A DNA stretch of 64,000 nt from Pseudomonadota bacterium (GTDB lineage Bacteria > Desulfobacterota > Desulfobacteria > Desulfobacterales > JAHIVH01). Below, piece by piece: positions 53,429 through 63,750 of the stretch. The DNA lies in contig JAHIVH010000070.1 of assembly GCA_018816735.1 (NCBI GenBank), positions 62,001-126,000 of the forward strand. Reading direction: 5' to 3'. The notes below the pieces were generated by a model, which was given only the letters and a program-made list of their open reading frames with translations, was not told the DNA's origin and made no database searches. The translations under genes were made by a program, and so were the position numbers. Within the stretch, counting starts at the first letter, position 1. Each line of letters starts with the position of its first letter.

Positions 53429-54982
53429 TTATAAAGGAATGTTTCCGTGTTTTTTCGCTGGTTTCATTTCCCGTTTACCGCTCATGATTTCAAGGGCATC
53501 GATCAACCGTGACCGGGTTTCGGAAGGAACAATCACCGCATCGATATACCCTCTGTTCGCCGCATTGTATGGATTTGAGAACAGCTCATTGTATTCCTCG
53601 ATCTTCTCCTTCCGTTTCAATTCCGAATTGGACGCGTCCTTGATTTCCTTCCGGTGAATAATGTTTGCCGCACCGGCGGCACCCATGACAGCAATTTCGG
53701 ATGTCGGCCAGGCAAAGGCCATATCTGCACCCAGATGCCTTGAAGACATGGCAATATAGGCCCCGCCATAATCTTTACGGGTAATCAAAAGCAATTTCGG
53801 AACCGTTGCTTCTGAATATGACCATAAGAGTTTGGCGCCATGCCGGATGATGCCACCCCATTCCTGCTGGCTGCCCGGGAGATATCCCGGAACATCCGCG
53901 ATGGTTAAAATCGGAATGTTGAAGGCATCGCAGAACCGGATAAACCGGCTGGCCTTGTCTGATGCATCCACATCAAGACATCCGGCCATAACCTTGGGCT
54001 GGTTGGCAATAATACCGATACTTCTGCCGTTCAACCGGGCAAAGCCGACCAGAATATTTTTGGCATAATGCTCATGGGGCTGAAAAAATTCACCATTATC
54101 CACAATGGACTCGATGACGGTCCGCATGTCATAGGACTCATTGGGACTGTCCGGAATAATCGAATCCAGGTTTGACGCTTTTCTTCTCGGGTCATCACCG
54201 GTATCTACAAGAGGCGCATCCTCCATGTTGTTTGACGGCAGATAGGAGAGAAGTTTTTTAATCTGCGTGATGGCATCCTTGTCATTTTCACAGGCGAAAT
54301 GGGCCACGCCGCTTTTCTCATTGTGTGCCATGGCGCCGCCCAATGCTTCAAAAGTGATCGTCTCGCCTGTGACGGACTTGATGACTTCCGGCCCGGTGAT
54401 AAACATGTAGCTGGTGTTTTTGACCATGAAAACAAAATCGGTCATGGCCGGAGAATACACGGCCCCACCTGCGGTTGGCCCCATGATGGCTGAAATCTGG
54501 GGGATCACGCCTGAGGCGTTTGAATTTCTGAAAAAGATATTTCCGTATCCGAAAAGGGCATCCACGCCCTCCTGGATTCTTGCTCCGCCGGAATCGTTCA
54601 TGCCCACCACCGGCACACCGGCTTTTAAAGCCATGTCCATGACCTTGCAAATCTTCTTTGCATGCATTTCTCCGAGGCTTCCGGCCCGTGATGTAAAATC
54701 CTGGGCAAAGGCAAATACCGGACGACCGTTAACCATGCCATGGCCGGTAATGACGCCATCCGAAGGAATGTCCACTTTATCCATACCGAAATTGACACAG
54801 CGGTGACTGACAAACATGTCAATTTCCCTGAAGGTGCCTGGATCAAAAAATTGATTCAGCCTTTCCCGGGCAGTCAGCTTGCCGTCTGATTTATGTTTTT
54901 CGACAGCTTTTTCACCACCCAGTTGTGCTACTTTTTTTTCAAACTCTTTTAATTGATTTATTTTATCAGCAACTGTACCCAT
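53429..54982 (-). CDS. Methylmalonyl-CoA/propionyl-CoA carboxyltransferase (MmdA/PccB type)
   Basis: I place the start at ATG 54982 (MGTVADKINQL), with AAAGGAAAGGA upstream; an ATG 19 codons earlier lacks one. The 517-residue protein has two crotonase-like halves with GGARIQEGVDAL and GGAYIAMSSRHLGAD, the acyl-CoA and carboxybiotin oxyanion loops. It moves CO2 between biotin and a propionyl/methylmalonyl-CoA. MeaB and the epimerase directly upstream place it in the methylmalonyl-CoA pathway. Confidence 0.93.
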   Translation of the reverse strand: MGTVADKINQLKEFEKKVAQLGGEKAVEKHKSDGKLTARERLNQFFDPGTFREIDMFVSHRCVNFGMDKVDIPSDGVITGHGMVNGRPVFAFAQDFTSRAGSLGEMHAKKICKVMDMALKAGVPVVGMNDSGGARIQEGVDALFGYGNIFFRNSNASGVIPQISAIMGPTAGGAVYSPAMTDFVFMVKNTSYMFITGPEVIKSVTGETITFEALGGAMAHNEKSGVAHFACENDKDAITQIKKLLSYLPSNNMEDAPLVDTGDDPRRKASNLDSIIPDSPNESYDMRTVIESIVDNGEFFQPHEHYAKNILVGFARLNGRSIGIIANQPKVMAGCLDVDASDKASRFIRFCDAFNIPILTIADVPGYLPGSQQEWGGIIRHGAKLLWSYSEATVPKLLLITRKDYGGAYIAMSSRHLGADMAFAWPTSEIAVMGAAGAANIIHRKEIKDASNSELKRKEKIEEYNELFSNPYNAANRGYIDAVIVPSETRSRLIDALEIMSGKREMKPAKKHGNIPL

Positions 54983-55099
54983 CAGATCAATCCTTTCCTT
55001 TACCCTGATTGTTCCACCTAAAACAGGTAAATGCATCATCCGCGATTATCATTTCAATCGATTTTTATATCATCCAAAAAAATTGCAATCCTCAGAATT

Positions 55100-56092
55100 C
55101 TACATAGATTTGTTATTGTCAAGGAAAAAGAGTAATTGGTCTGCAGCAGCCGTTGGTCCGAGGTGCCCTTTTTCCACATCCTTAGTGAGTTTAGGCAGCA
55201 AACGCTGAATATTTTTATTTGTTCTGAACCGCTCTTTTAAACCGTTTTCTATCAACGCCCACATCCAGTCCACTGCCTGTTTCCTTCTGTTCAATTCGAA
55301 TTCGCCGGTTTTGATAAACCGGTCCCGATGATCAAGAACCGTCTCCCAGATGGTTTCGATGCCTGTCATTTCAAGGGCGCTCGCCGTCATCACCGGGGGA
55401 GACCATGTGGCGGATGACGGCGCAATCAGATGAAGGGCTGTTTCATACTCCTTTCTCGCTTTGGCGGCCCGGGAGACATTGTCCCCATCCGCCTTATTGA
55501 TGACCAGAGCGTCTGCAAGCTCAAGGATGCCTTTTTTGATCCCCTGAAGTTCATCCCCTCCGCCGGCAATCAGGATCACGAGAAAAAAATCGACCATGGA
55601 CGCAACAGTGGTTTCAGACTGCCCCACGCCAACGGTTTCAACGATGATCACATCAAAGCCCGCGGCTTCACACACCAGCATGGTTTCTCTTGTTTTTTTC
55701 GCCACACCGCCCAAAGTGCCGCCTGATGGGGATGGACGGATAAAGGCGCTTTCATCTGCAGACAATTTTTCCATGCGGGTTTTGTCTGCCAGAACACTTC
55801 CCCCGCTTCTGGAGCTTGACGGATCAACCGCCAGAACAGCCGTTCGTTGTCCCTTCCTGATCAAAAATGTACCCAGGCTTTCAATAAATGTGCTTTTGCC
55901 GGCACCGGGAACACCTGTAATCCCCAGCCGGACGGATTTACCCGTATGAGGGAGAATGCCTTCGATGATTTGCCTGCCCAGCTTCTGATGATCCGGATGG
56001 GAACTTTCGATGAGGGTAATGGTTTTGGCAAGAATACGCTTGTTATTTTCCAGAACACCCTTGATGTAGTATTGAGGGTCTGTCTCAATCAT
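55100..56092 (-). CDS. meaB: Methylmalonyl-CoA-mutase-associated GTPase MeaB
   Basis: The 330-residue G3E-family GTPase has Walker A GVPGAGKS (60-67), DPSSSRSGGSVLADKTRM, switch ETVGVGQSE and the NKAD base-specificity motif. MeaB loads and protects B12-dependent methylmalonyl-CoA mutase. The mutase itself is not in the window. The epimerase gene lies 22 bases upstream on the same strand. Confidence 0.94.
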   Translation of the reverse strand: MIETDPQYYIKGVLENNKRILAKTITLIESSHPDHQKLGRQIIEGILPHTGKSVRLGITGVPGAGKSTFIESLGTFLIRKGQRTAVLAVDPSSSRSGGSVLADKTRMEKLSADESAFIRPSPSGGTLGGVAKKTRETMLVCEAAGFDVIIVETVGVGQSETTVASMVDFFLVILIAGGGDELQGIKKGILELADALVINKADGDNVSRAAKARKEYETALHLIAPSSATWSPPVMTASALEMTGIETIWETVLDHRDRFIKTGEFELNRRKQAVDWMWALIENGLKERFRTNKNIQRLLPKLTKDVEKGHLGPTAAADQLLFFLDNNKSM

Positions 56093-56114
56093 ATGGATTT
56101 CAACTTTTCAGAAA

Positions 56115-56516
56115 TTACCGTTCACACAATTCCACCAGAACGCCATTTGTCGCCTTGGGATGGAGGAATGCAATTTTTGCCCCGCCCGCACCCATCCTCG
56201 GCTGCTGATCGATCAGCTGAATGCCTTTTTCTTTAAGTTCGGCAAGCGCTTCCTCAATGTTTTCCACGCGAAATGCAACATGCTGAATGCCTTCGCCCTT
56301 TTTTTCGATATATTTGGCCACAGGACCATCCGGTGCCGTGGACTCCAGAAGTTCCACTTCACTTTCGCCTACGGGCAGAAAAGCCGTGGTGACCTTTTGT
56401 GCCTCTACCGTTTCTGTGCCTTCCATATGGAGTCCCAGAACATCTGTCCAGAAATTTTTTCCCTGGTCTATGCTTTTAACCGCAATGCCGAGATGATCGA
56501 TCTTAAGAATTTTCAT
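56115..56516 (-). CDS. mce: Methylmalonyl-CoA epimerase
   Basis: I choose ATG 56516 (MKILKIDHLG), preceded by AAAGGAG at ideal spacing. The 133-residue glyoxalase-fold protein keeps the metal ligands: His8 (KIDHLGIAV), Glu in VELLES, His in IQHVAF and Glu in VLVELCE. It interconverts R- and S-methylmalonyl-CoA. It is followed by meaB and the carboxyltransferase genes. Confidence 0.94.
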   Translation of the reverse strand: MKILKIDHLGIAVKSIDQGKNFWTDVLGLHMEGTETVEAQKVTTAFLPVGESEVELLESTAPDGPVAKYIEKKGEGIQHVAFRVENIEEALAELKEKGIQLIDQQPRMGAGGAKIAFLHPKATNGVLVELCER

Positions 56517-56539
56517 GCGCGTCTCCTTTATATAGTGTT

Positions 56540-57661
56540 TCAAGATGATTTTCTTTTTGCATAGAACGATTTTTTAAAGTCATGGAAATAATCGCCTATA
56601 ATTGCTTCCCGAATCATTTTTGTCAAATTCAAATAATACGCCACGTTGTGAATCGTGTTTAACCTGTAGGCGAACAGTTCCCTGGATTTGTAAAGATGCC
56701 TCAGGTAAGCCCGCGAATAATTCGAGCATGTATAGCACGTGCAGGATTCGTCCACCGGCCGTTTATCGTATCTGAAGTGGGCGTTTGAGATATTGATGGT
56801 GCCGTTTTCCGTAAACAGCTGACCGTTCCTGGCATTCCGGGTGGGCATGACACAGTCGAACATATCCGCGCCAAAAGATACCATTTCAACAATGTCTTCA
56901 GGCGTACCCACACCCATGACATATCTGGGCTTCAGGACCGGAAGCAGGGGAAGAGTGTATTCAGCCATATCAAGCATGATATCTTTGGGTTCTCCCACGC
57001 TCAACCCGCCGATGGCGTAACCTGGGAGGTCCAGGTCTGTCAGCCCCTCTGCAGAGGCCTTTCTCAGATCCTTGAACATGCTTCCCTGAACAATACCGAA
57101 CAGGGAATGCCTGTTCCGGGACATGTGCCGCCAGGTGGCCTTGCACCTTTCGGCCCAGCGGGTGGTCAGAGCAAGAGAATCCCTTGCCGCACCATAATCT
57201 GCGGGATAAGGCGTACACTGATCCAGGCACATCATGATATCCGCGTCGAGTGCGAGTTGTATTTCAATTGCCTTTTCCGGGCTGAAGGTATGCCTTGATC
57301 CATCAATGTGGGATTGAAAGGCCACACCCTCTTCAGTTGTTTTTGCAAGCTTTGCAAGGGAAAAAAACTGAAACCCGCCGCTGTCGGTCAGAATCGGCCT
57401 ATCCCACCGGATAAACCGGTGAAGCCCCTGAAACTCATTGATCACATCAATTCCGGGCCGTAAATATAAATGATATGTATTTCCCAGAATAATCCTGGCA
57501 CCACAGGAAAGCACATCTTCCGGCGACAGGGATTTCACGCTTCCCAGTGTGCCTACAGGCATAAAGATCGGGGTTTCAATCGAGCCTCTTTCCGTTTCGA
57601 TGGTTCCGGCCCGTGCGTTTGATTCTGTCGATTGAGCGGTGATATGAAATGAAAGGGGCAT
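56540..57661 (-). CDS. tgt: tRNA-guanine transglycosylase
   Basis: I choose ATG 57661 (MPLSFHITAQ) over a TTG eight codons upstream. The 373-residue enzyme has the substrate motif DSGGFQFFSL, the nucleophile Asp in GVGTPEDIVE...GADMFDCVMPTR and the zinc site CTCYTC...YLRHL. It inserts the queuine precursor at position 34 of GUN tRNAs. queA lies just upstream on the same strand. Confidence 0.96.
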   Translation of the reverse strand: MPLSFHITAQSTESNARAGTIETERGSIETPIFMPVGTLGSVKSLSPEDVLSCGARIILGNTYHLYLRPGIDVINEFQGLHRFIRWDRPILTDSGGFQFFSLAKLAKTTEEGVAFQSHIDGSRHTFSPEKAIEIQLALDADIMMCLDQCTPYPADYGAARDSLALTTRWAERCKATWRHMSRNRHSLFGIVQGSMFKDLRKASAEGLTDLDLPGYAIGGLSVGEPKDIMLDMAEYTLPLLPVLKPRYVMGVGTPEDIVEMVSFGADMFDCVMPTRNARNGQLFTENGTINISNAHFRYDKRPVDESCTCYTCSNYSRAYLRHLYKSRELFAYRLNTIHNVAYYLNLTKMIREAIIGDYFHDFKKSFYAKRKSS

Positions 57662-57677
57662 CTGTTTTCTTCTCTTC

Positions 57678-58739
57678 TCAGGCAATCAGCATGGCATCAC
57701 CATAGCTGTAAAACCGGTATTGGTTTTCTATGGCGGACCGATAGGCATTTAATATGTTCGCATGCCCGGCAAACGCCGACACAAGCATTAAAAGGGTTGA
57801 TTTGGGCAGATGAAAGTTGGTGATCATTTTATCCACAACCTTAAACCGGTAGCCCGGATAAATGAACAGATCGCAATCGCCCTTGCCGCTTCTGATGCGC
57901 CCGGAATCATCTGCGGCATATTCCAGGGTTCTGACAGAAGTTGTGCCCACAGCCACGATTTTTTTCCCTTCCGTTTTTTTCCGGTTGATCAATGCGGCGG
58001 TCTCTTCTGAAATAGAATACTTTTCCTTATGAATAACGTGCTCTCTGATATCCGTCACCCGGACAGGGAGAAACGTACCATACCCCACATGAAGTGTCAG
58101 AAACGTAATATCGATACCTTTAGTTTTAAGCGCTTCCAAAAGTGTCCGGGTAAAATGAAGTCCTGCAGTGGGTGCAGCCACAGCGCCTTTACAGTTCGCA
58201 TAAACTGTCTGATAGGATATCCGGTCGTCACAGGAAGAATCTTCCTCGTCACGCCTGATATAGGGTGGAAGCGGCATTTCCCCTATGCGGTAAAGGATGT
58301 CCTCAAAACCGTCTCCGGTTTCGAAACGAAGCAAATAGATGCCATTTTGAAAAGATAAAACCGTTGCGGTCAACCCTTGGTCAAAATGAATGACTGAACC
58401 GACTCTGGGCGCTTTGGAAGCCCTCATCAGGCAGGTGCTTTCAAAACAACCGGTTTGAGAAAGCCGCTCGCTGCCACCGGTATAATCGAGGATCAGCACT
58501 TCCACTTTTCCACCAGTATCTTTTCTGCCAAAAAGTCTCGCAGGGATCACTTCCGTATTATTGAGCACCAGAAGATCGGAAGGCATCAGAATGGATGAGA
58601 TGTCTGAAAATGTCTGGTGGGATATTTGGCCGGTTTGCCGGTTCAGACAAAGCAGTCGTGATGAATCCCTGGCAGATGTTGGTCTTTCGGCAATCAGATC
58701 TACCGGAAGATCATAGTTGTAGTCAGACAGTTCGTACAT
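57678..58739 (-). CDS. queA: tRNA ribosyltransferase-isomerase (QueA)
   Basis: I choose ATG 58739 (MYELSDYNYDLP), matching the family start; 15 extra codons upstream are not conserved. The 353-residue enzyme has LIAERP, LLVLNNTEVIPARLFG, AAPTAGLHFT and the C-terminal NFHLPKSTLLMLVSAFAG. It adds the epoxycyclopentane ring from SAM to preQ1 in tRNA. It is paired with tgt. Confidence 0.96.
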   Translation of the reverse strand: MYELSDYNYDLPVDLIAERPTSARDSSRLLCLNRQTGQISHQTFSDISSILMPSDLLVLNNTEVIPARLFGRKDTGGKVEVLILDYTGGSERLSQTGCFESTCLMRASKAPRVGSVIHFDQGLTATVLSFQNGIYLLRFETGDGFEDILYRIGEMPLPPYIRRDEEDSSCDDRISYQTVYANCKGAVAAPTAGLHFTRTLLEALKTKGIDITFLTLHVGYGTFLPVRVTDIREHVIHKEKYSISEETAALINRKKTEGKKIVAVGTTSVRTLEYAADDSGRIRSGKGDCDLFIYPGYRFKVVDKMITNFHLPKSTLLMLVSAFAGHANILNAYRSAIENQYRFYSYGDAMLIA

Positions 58740-58780
58740 ATAATCAAAACCCTTAAACCTTGTCTTTTCCGTTCTCCGGA

Positions 58781-58966
58781 TCAAATTCTTGCATAGTATA
58801 CAAGCGAAAGTCCCACAACCATCATAAAAAGCCCAAAGCGACGGAGGGATTCGTCGGGCATGTCCACCACTTTTTCAATCCAGGCTTTCATCTTTTCCGG
58901 AAAGGCAAAGTAGGGAAGCCCTTCAATAATCATTACCATGCCAACCACACAAATAAAAAATTTCAT
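58781..58966 (-). CDS. DUF2065 small membrane protein (YjeT-like)
   Basis: The 61-residue protein has two membrane helices (VVGMVMIIEGLPYFAFP and FGLFMMVVGLSLVYYARI) separated by a short loop, the DUF2065 pattern. The function is unknown. It is probably transcribed with queA and tgt. Confidence 0.88.
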   Translation of the reverse strand: MKFFICVVGMVMIIEGLPYFAFPEKMKAWIEKVVDMPDESLRRFGLFMMVVGLSLVYYARI

Positions 58967-59204
58967 TTTGTACCACCCATCCTCTATAAAAGCGATGGTT
59001 ATAATATTCCATCAGAGGGTTTGTCAAAATAAAAGGAAACGAGACTGTCCATACCATGACTTTAATCACCCGGCAAAAAATTGTTTTAAGCATCAATTTT
59101 TAACAAAATACTGGCTATAGATGTTGAGATTTGTCTGCAAACATGTTTTAGTGTCAGCTTAAAAATTTGGAAACAATGGTTAAACAGTAGAGGTAGCCCA
59201 ACAA

Positions 59205-60638
59205 ATGAAATTTGAACCTGTCATCGGACTTGAAGTTCATGCCCAGTTGAAAACAACCACAAAAATATTCTGTGGGTGCAAAACCGCTTTCGGTGCCCCA
59301 CCCAATGCCAACACATGCCCGGTTTGCCTGGGTATGCCCGGTGTTCTGCCGGTTTTGAACAAAAAAGCCGTGGAATTTGCTATCCGCGCAGCCCTTTCAA
59401 CCCACTGCACGGTCGCAAGAATAAGCCGGTTTGACAGGAAAAATTATTTTTACCCGGATCTGCCCAAAGGTTACCAAATATCCCAGTATGAACTCCCCGT
59501 GGCCGAACATGGATATCTGGACATCGACGTGGATGGAAACATCAAAAGAATCGGTATCACCCGTATTCATATGGAAGAAGATGCCGGGAAATCCAGCCAC
59601 GATGACAATCGCCCGTTGAGCATGGTGGATCTGAACAGGGCAGGGGTACCGCTGATTGAAATCGTAAGCGAACCCGATATCAGGTCACCTGAAGAAGCAG
59701 GCGCCTACTTGCGGAAGCTCCACGCCATATTGAGGTACATCGATGTGTGTGACGGCAACATGGAAGAAGGCAGTTTCAGGTGCGATGCCAATGTTTCGAT
59801 CCGCCCGAAAGGATCAGAACCATTTGGTACACGAACGGAACTTAAAAATCTCAATTCCTTTAAAAATGTTGAAAAAGCCATTCAGATAGAAATTAACCGG
59901 CAGATCGGCATCGTTGAAGAAGGCGGCAAGGTGATTCAGGAAACCCGTCTGTACAACGCCAATAAAAACAGAACCACATCCATGCGGGGGAAAGAAGATG
60001 CCCATGACTACCGGTATTTCCCCGAACCCGATTTATTGCCTCTGGTGATTGAGGCAGACTGGATCACATCTGTAGGAAAAAGCCTTCCGGAACTTCCGGA
60101 TCAGAAAAAACAGCGATTTATAGATGATTATAAGCTTCCGGTATATGATGCCGATGTATTGACATCCTCCCGTGAGCTGGCCGATTATTTTGAAAGGTGC
60201 CTGAAGACCCATAAAAATCCGAAACTGGTCAGCAACTGGGTCATGGGTTCCCTTCTGGGACTGTTGAATACTGAAGGAAAAACCGTTCTTCAGTCACCGG
60301 TAACCCCTGAAAATCTGGGAACCCTGGTCAAATTAATTGATAAAGATGTGATCAGTGATAAAATTGCCAAAACGGTTTTCGATGAAATGGCCCGCAGCGG
60401 AAAGAATCCGGAGAAAATTGTAGAAGAAAAAAGTCTGGTTCAGGTGACAGATCATTCAGCTCTTGAAAATATTGTTTTAAATATCATTGCATCGAACCCG
60501 AAAGAGGTCGAGGATTTTAGAGGCGGCAAAACCAAACTGATGAGTTTTTTTGTAGGGCAGGTCATGCGGGAAACAAAAGGCAAGGCCAATCCCAAGATTG
60601 TCAACCAGATCCTGTCCGAGAAACTCAATCAGGCTTAA
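59205..60638 (+). CDS. gatB: Aspartyl/glutamyl-tRNA amidotransferase subunit B
   Basis: The 477-residue protein starts with the GatB motif [14 protein letters not shown] and has the zinc region FCGCKTAF...[11 protein letters not shown], the kinase-like core ([23 protein letters not shown]) and a C-terminal YqeY-like tail domain. With GatA and GatC it amidates misacylated Glu-tRNAGln or Asp-tRNAAsn. gatA and gatC are not in the window. Confidence 0.97.
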   Translation: MKFEPVIGLEVHAQLKTTTKIFCGCKTAFGAPPNANTCPVCLGMPGVLPVLNKKAVEFAIRAALSTHCTVARISRFDRKNYFYPDLPKGYQISQYELPVAEHGYLDIDVDGNIKRIGITRIHMEEDAGKSSHDDNRPLSMVDLNRAGVPLIEIVSEPDIRSPEEAGAYLRKLHAILRYIDVCDGNMEEGSFRCDANVSIRPKGSEPFGTRTELKNLNSFKNVEKAIQIEINRQIGIVEEGGKVIQETRLYNANKNRTTSMRGKEDAHDYRYFPEPDLLPLVIEADWITSVGKSLPELPDQKKQRFIDDYKLPVYDADVLTSSRELADYFERCLKTHKNPKLVSNWVMGSLLGLLNTEGKTVLQSPVTPENLGTLVKLIDKDVISDKIAKTVFDEMARSGKNPEKIVEEKSLVQVTDHSALENIVLNIIASNPKEVEDFRGGKTKLMSFFVGQVMRETKGKANPKIVNQILSEKLNQA

Positions 60639-60663
60639 ACGGATTTTTAATATTATTAAGGAT

Positions 60664-61299
60664 ATGAACCCCGTGAAACATAACATTTCTATCAAACATG
60701 TCATTTCTATTATCAGCCTGATTGTTCTGACCTCAACAACAGGCATATGTATTGCAACCCAACCTGCTGTTCGGGTTGCAATTGCGCCAATCCAGATGGT
60801 TTCCCAAAACGACCTGACATATCTTGAAAAAGGAATCGCAAGTATGCTGATCTCAAGGCTTTCTGTTAAAGACCATATTGAAGTTATTGGTCAGGAAGAC
60901 TGCACCATTGCTTTTGAAAATGCCGGGAAAATATATAATTCAGACACGCTTCGGAAAACAGGTGAGGCGCTTCACGCCAAATACATTCTCTGGAGCACCG
61001 TTACAGACGATGCGGGTATGCTTCACCTGCAAATGAAACTGATGGAAATTGAAAATAAGACAGAACCTGTTGATTTCAATAAAGAAAAAGTGAGCTATGA
61101 TCAGGTGGTACCCCTTATTTCATGGGTGTCTGAAAAAATAAAAAATACCGTTATCGGAAAAGCGCCGGTAACTGAGAAAAAAGAGGATATTTCCAAGGAC
61201 CAGACTTTTGACATTCATGCACATCCGGATTCACTGATCAAGCAGGAACGGATCAAATATAATCCGGCCAACGATTTCAACCAGATTTCAGCCGATTGA
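60664..61299 (+). CDS. Secreted CsgG/FlgO-like domain protein, possibly truncated
   Basis: I choose ATG 60664, with AAGGA before it. The 211-residue protein has a signal peptide (VISIISLIVLTSTTGICIA) and a domain like the first part of CsgG/TolB-type sensors (RVAIAPIQ...YLEKGIASMLISRLS). The last 35 residues are charged and end QISAD. I vaguely recall homologues continuing with VCBS-type repeats, absent here. It may be an ancestral short form or a truncated gene. Confidence 0.65.
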   Translation: MNPVKHNISIKHVISIISLIVLTSTTGICIATQPAVRVAIAPIQMVSQNDLTYLEKGIASMLISRLSVKDHIEVIGQEDCTIAFENAGKIYNSDTLRKTGEALHAKYILWSTVTDDAGMLHLQMKLMEIENKTEPVDFNKEKVSYDQVVPLISWVSEKIKNTVIGKAPVTEKKEDISKDQTFDIHAHPDSLIKQERIKYNPANDFNQISAD

Positions 61300-61591
61300 T
61301 GAACTGACCACAACGTCCATAATGAAAGGCAGGGCACCTTTCCATTATTCCCTTCACCCTATTTGCATAGGCCCTTCATCCCTTTTTTCAACATTTTCAA
61401 AGCCTCATATCATATTGACTTTCAAGGGTACGTACTTTATATGAATTAGTTTAATATTTACCAGCAATTAGTTTAACGATGGTAAAAAAACAAACGGGAA
61501 ATGACCAGTCAGGACCATGGACGTTCAAGCATATGATGCTGACTGCAAAAATAGATTTTAGCAAATTTATATTCAGGAAAGGAAAATAATT

Positions 61592-63394
61592 ATGGCACAA
61601 CTTATCGCAGACAGAAGGGATGTAGACTTTGTTCTACATGAGCAACTAAATGTTTCCGACTTCAGCAAATATGAAAAATTTGGTGATTTCAATAAAAAAA
61701 CCATTGATATGATTGTTTCAGAAGCACGAACATTGGCAATCAAGGAAATTTATCCCACACAGCCGCTTTCAGATGCCGGATGTACATTTGAAAACGGCCA
61801 GGTAAAGGTTCCGGAATCATTTCACCGTGTAAACGAACTTTTTCTCGAAGGGGAATGGCTTGCCATGGCAGACAATCCCGAATACGGCGGTGGCGGGATG
61901 CCCAAGACCGTCTCTCTTGCCGTTAATGAATACTTTATCGGGGCAAACGTTTCTTTTATGCTGTATCACGGATTGACACATGGTGCGGCAAGAATGATCG
62001 AAGAAATCGGAACGGAAGAGCAAAAAAACATGTTCTGTAAAAACCTCTATTCAGGCAAATGGGCAGGCACTATGCTGCTGACCGAACCTGAAGCCGGTTC
62101 TGATGTGGGTGCACTGACAACCAAAGCGATCCCCAATGATGACGGCACATACACGATTACCGGAAACAAAATTTTTATTTCCGGTGGTGACCACGATCTG
62201 GCGGAAAACATTATCCATCCGGTACTTGCAAGAGTTGAGGGCGATGCACCGGGCACCAAGGGCATTTCATTGTTTCTCGTTCCCAAATACAAGGTAAAGG
62301 CAGATGGCAGCCTTGGGGAATGGAACGACGTGGTCTGCACGGGCATTGAACACAAAATGGGGCTGAATGGCAGCGCCACCTGCTCCCTTACACTGGGCGG
62401 AAGCGGAAAATGTGTGGGCACGCTCTTGGGTGAGCGAAGCAAAGGCATGCGGTCCATGTTTATCATGATGAATGACGCCCGCCAGCTTGTAGGCCTCCAG
62501 GGATTCTCGGTTGCCACCACTGCCTATATCCATGCATTGAATTATTCCCGGGAAAGAATTCAGGGCTCGCATCTTCAGAAACCCAAAGAAGGCGGTGTTC
62601 CGATCATTCAGCATCCAGATGTTCGAAGAAACCTCCTGATCATGAAATCCTATGTTGAGGGAATAAGAAGCCTCATTTATTATTCAGGTACGCTTCACGA
62701 CAGAATGGCAGTCGCCGAAACAGCCGATGAAAAAAAGTTCTGTGAAGACATGCTGGCCATTTTAACGCCGATCATCAAAGGGTACGGCACAGACAGGACC
62801 ATGGATGTTTGCAGTCTGGGGGTTCAGGTGCATGGCGGATATGGATATTGCAGGGACTATCCGGCAGAGCAACTGCTGAGAGACTGTAAAATTTTCCAAA
62901 TCTACGAAGGCACAAACGGTATCCAGGCAATGGACCTGCTGGGCCGGAAAATCGGTATGAACAGCGGTAAGCCGTTTATGGCATTCCTGGATGAAATCAG
63001 AAAAACGATCCATGCGGCCAAAACCGTTCCTGAACTCGGAACTCTGGCAGAAATGGCCGGCAATGTATTGGACAAATACAGCGAAACGGTCATGCTCCTG
63101 GGGAAAACAGCCATGTCTGAGGTCATGAAAGCCTTTATTCAGGCCACCCCGCTTCTTGACACAACAGGAGATATGGTTATGGCCTGGATGCTGCTCTGGA
63201 GAGCCAAAACAGCGGCAGACGCGCTTAAAAACAAACCCAAGGCAAAAGATGTCCCGTTTTATGAAGGCCAGATAAAAACATGCGAATTTTTCGTAAGCTC
63301 TCTCCTACCTGTTACTTTAGGAAAACTTGCATCCATAAATGCCCTGAATACAGCGGTTGTGGACATGGATGAAGCCTCCTTCGGAACCAAATAG
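61592..63394 (+). CDS. Long-type acyl-CoA dehydrogenase
   Basis: The 600-residue flavoprotein has the acyl-CoA dehydrogenase signature MLLTEPEAGSDVG and a C-terminal extension of about 200 residues (LGKTAMSEVMKAFIQATP...), as in long bacterial forms. The catalytic Glu region reads QIYEGTNGIQAMDL. It oxidises an acyl-CoA to enoyl-CoA; chain length is not readable. AGGAAAGGAA precedes the ATG. A hairpin follows the stop. It is consistent with fatty- or aromatic-acid use by the organism. Confidence 0.93.
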   Translation: MAQLIADRRDVDFVLHEQLNVSDFSKYEKFGDFNKKTIDMIVSEARTLAIKEIYPTQPLSDAGCTFENGQVKVPESFHRVNELFLEGEWLAMADNPEYGGGGMPKTVSLAVNEYFIGANVSFMLYHGLTHGAARMIEEIGTEEQKNMFCKNLYSGKWAGTMLLTEPEAGSDVGALTTKAIPNDDGTYTITGNKIFISGGDHDLAENIIHPVLARVEGDAPGTKGISLFLVPKYKVKADGSLGEWNDVVCTGIEHKMGLNGSATCSLTLGGSGKCVGTLLGERSKGMRSMFIMMNDARQLVGLQGFSVATTAYIHALNYSRERIQGSHLQKPKEGGVPIIQHPDVRRNLLIMKSYVEGIRSLIYYSGTLHDRMAVAETADEKKFCEDMLAILTPIIKGYGTDRTMDVCSLGVQVHGGYGYCRDYPAEQLLRDCKIFQIYEGTNGIQAMDLLGRKIGMNSGKPFMAFLDEIRKTIHAAKTVPELGTLAEMAGNVLDKYSETVMLLGKTAMSEVMKAFIQATPLLDTTGDMVMAWMLLWRAKTAADALKNKPKAKDVPFYEGQIKTCEFFVSSLLPVTLGKLASINALNTAVVDMDEASFGTK

Positions 63395-63408
63395 TCTAAA
63401 TTTAACAG

Positions 63409-63437
63409 ATGCCCGGAAAGAATTGTTTTCCGGGCAT
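63409..63437 (+). terminator. Hairpin terminator after the acyl-CoA dehydrogenase
   Basis: ATGCCCGGAAA (63409-63419) pairs perfectly with TTTCCGGGCAT (63427-63437), an 11-bp stem with a 7-base loop, 15 bases after the stop. Only a short T-run follows, so termination may be partial. Confidence 0.65.
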
Positions 63438-63750
63438 TTCACGCCATCCTCATTGCAGACGAGCAAAATATAAAACCGGCTATTGCTTTTACAAATGGTT
63501 TTTGATAAATAAAAAGGTGACTATTTTCTCTTCTGTAACTTATTTTACCCGCTCCGGGATATATGATCGGGTCGGGCCCCAGACAGAGTTTGAGACGTAT
63601 TTCGGTTATGACCGGCCGATGATTTCCGTTACTAAATGAGGCAAAAAATAAAATTCAAGATGTTTCTTCATATTTGACATGATGAATAATTTCCAGAGCC
63701 AATTGCATAACAAAAAACCATTGATCGATTAGCAAAGGGGGATTTTTTAT
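63438..63750. other. Intergenic region, no gene seen
   Basis: About 310 bases between the terminator and the last gene. Short frames are present but none has a ribosome-binding site or family likeness. GGGGG (63737-63741) precedes the next ATG at 63751. Confidence 0.45.

Noticed and set aside
63409..63639. 76-codon open frame after the acyl-CoA dehydrogenase
   Set aside because: Its start lies in the terminator stem and it has no ribosome-binding site or family likeness.
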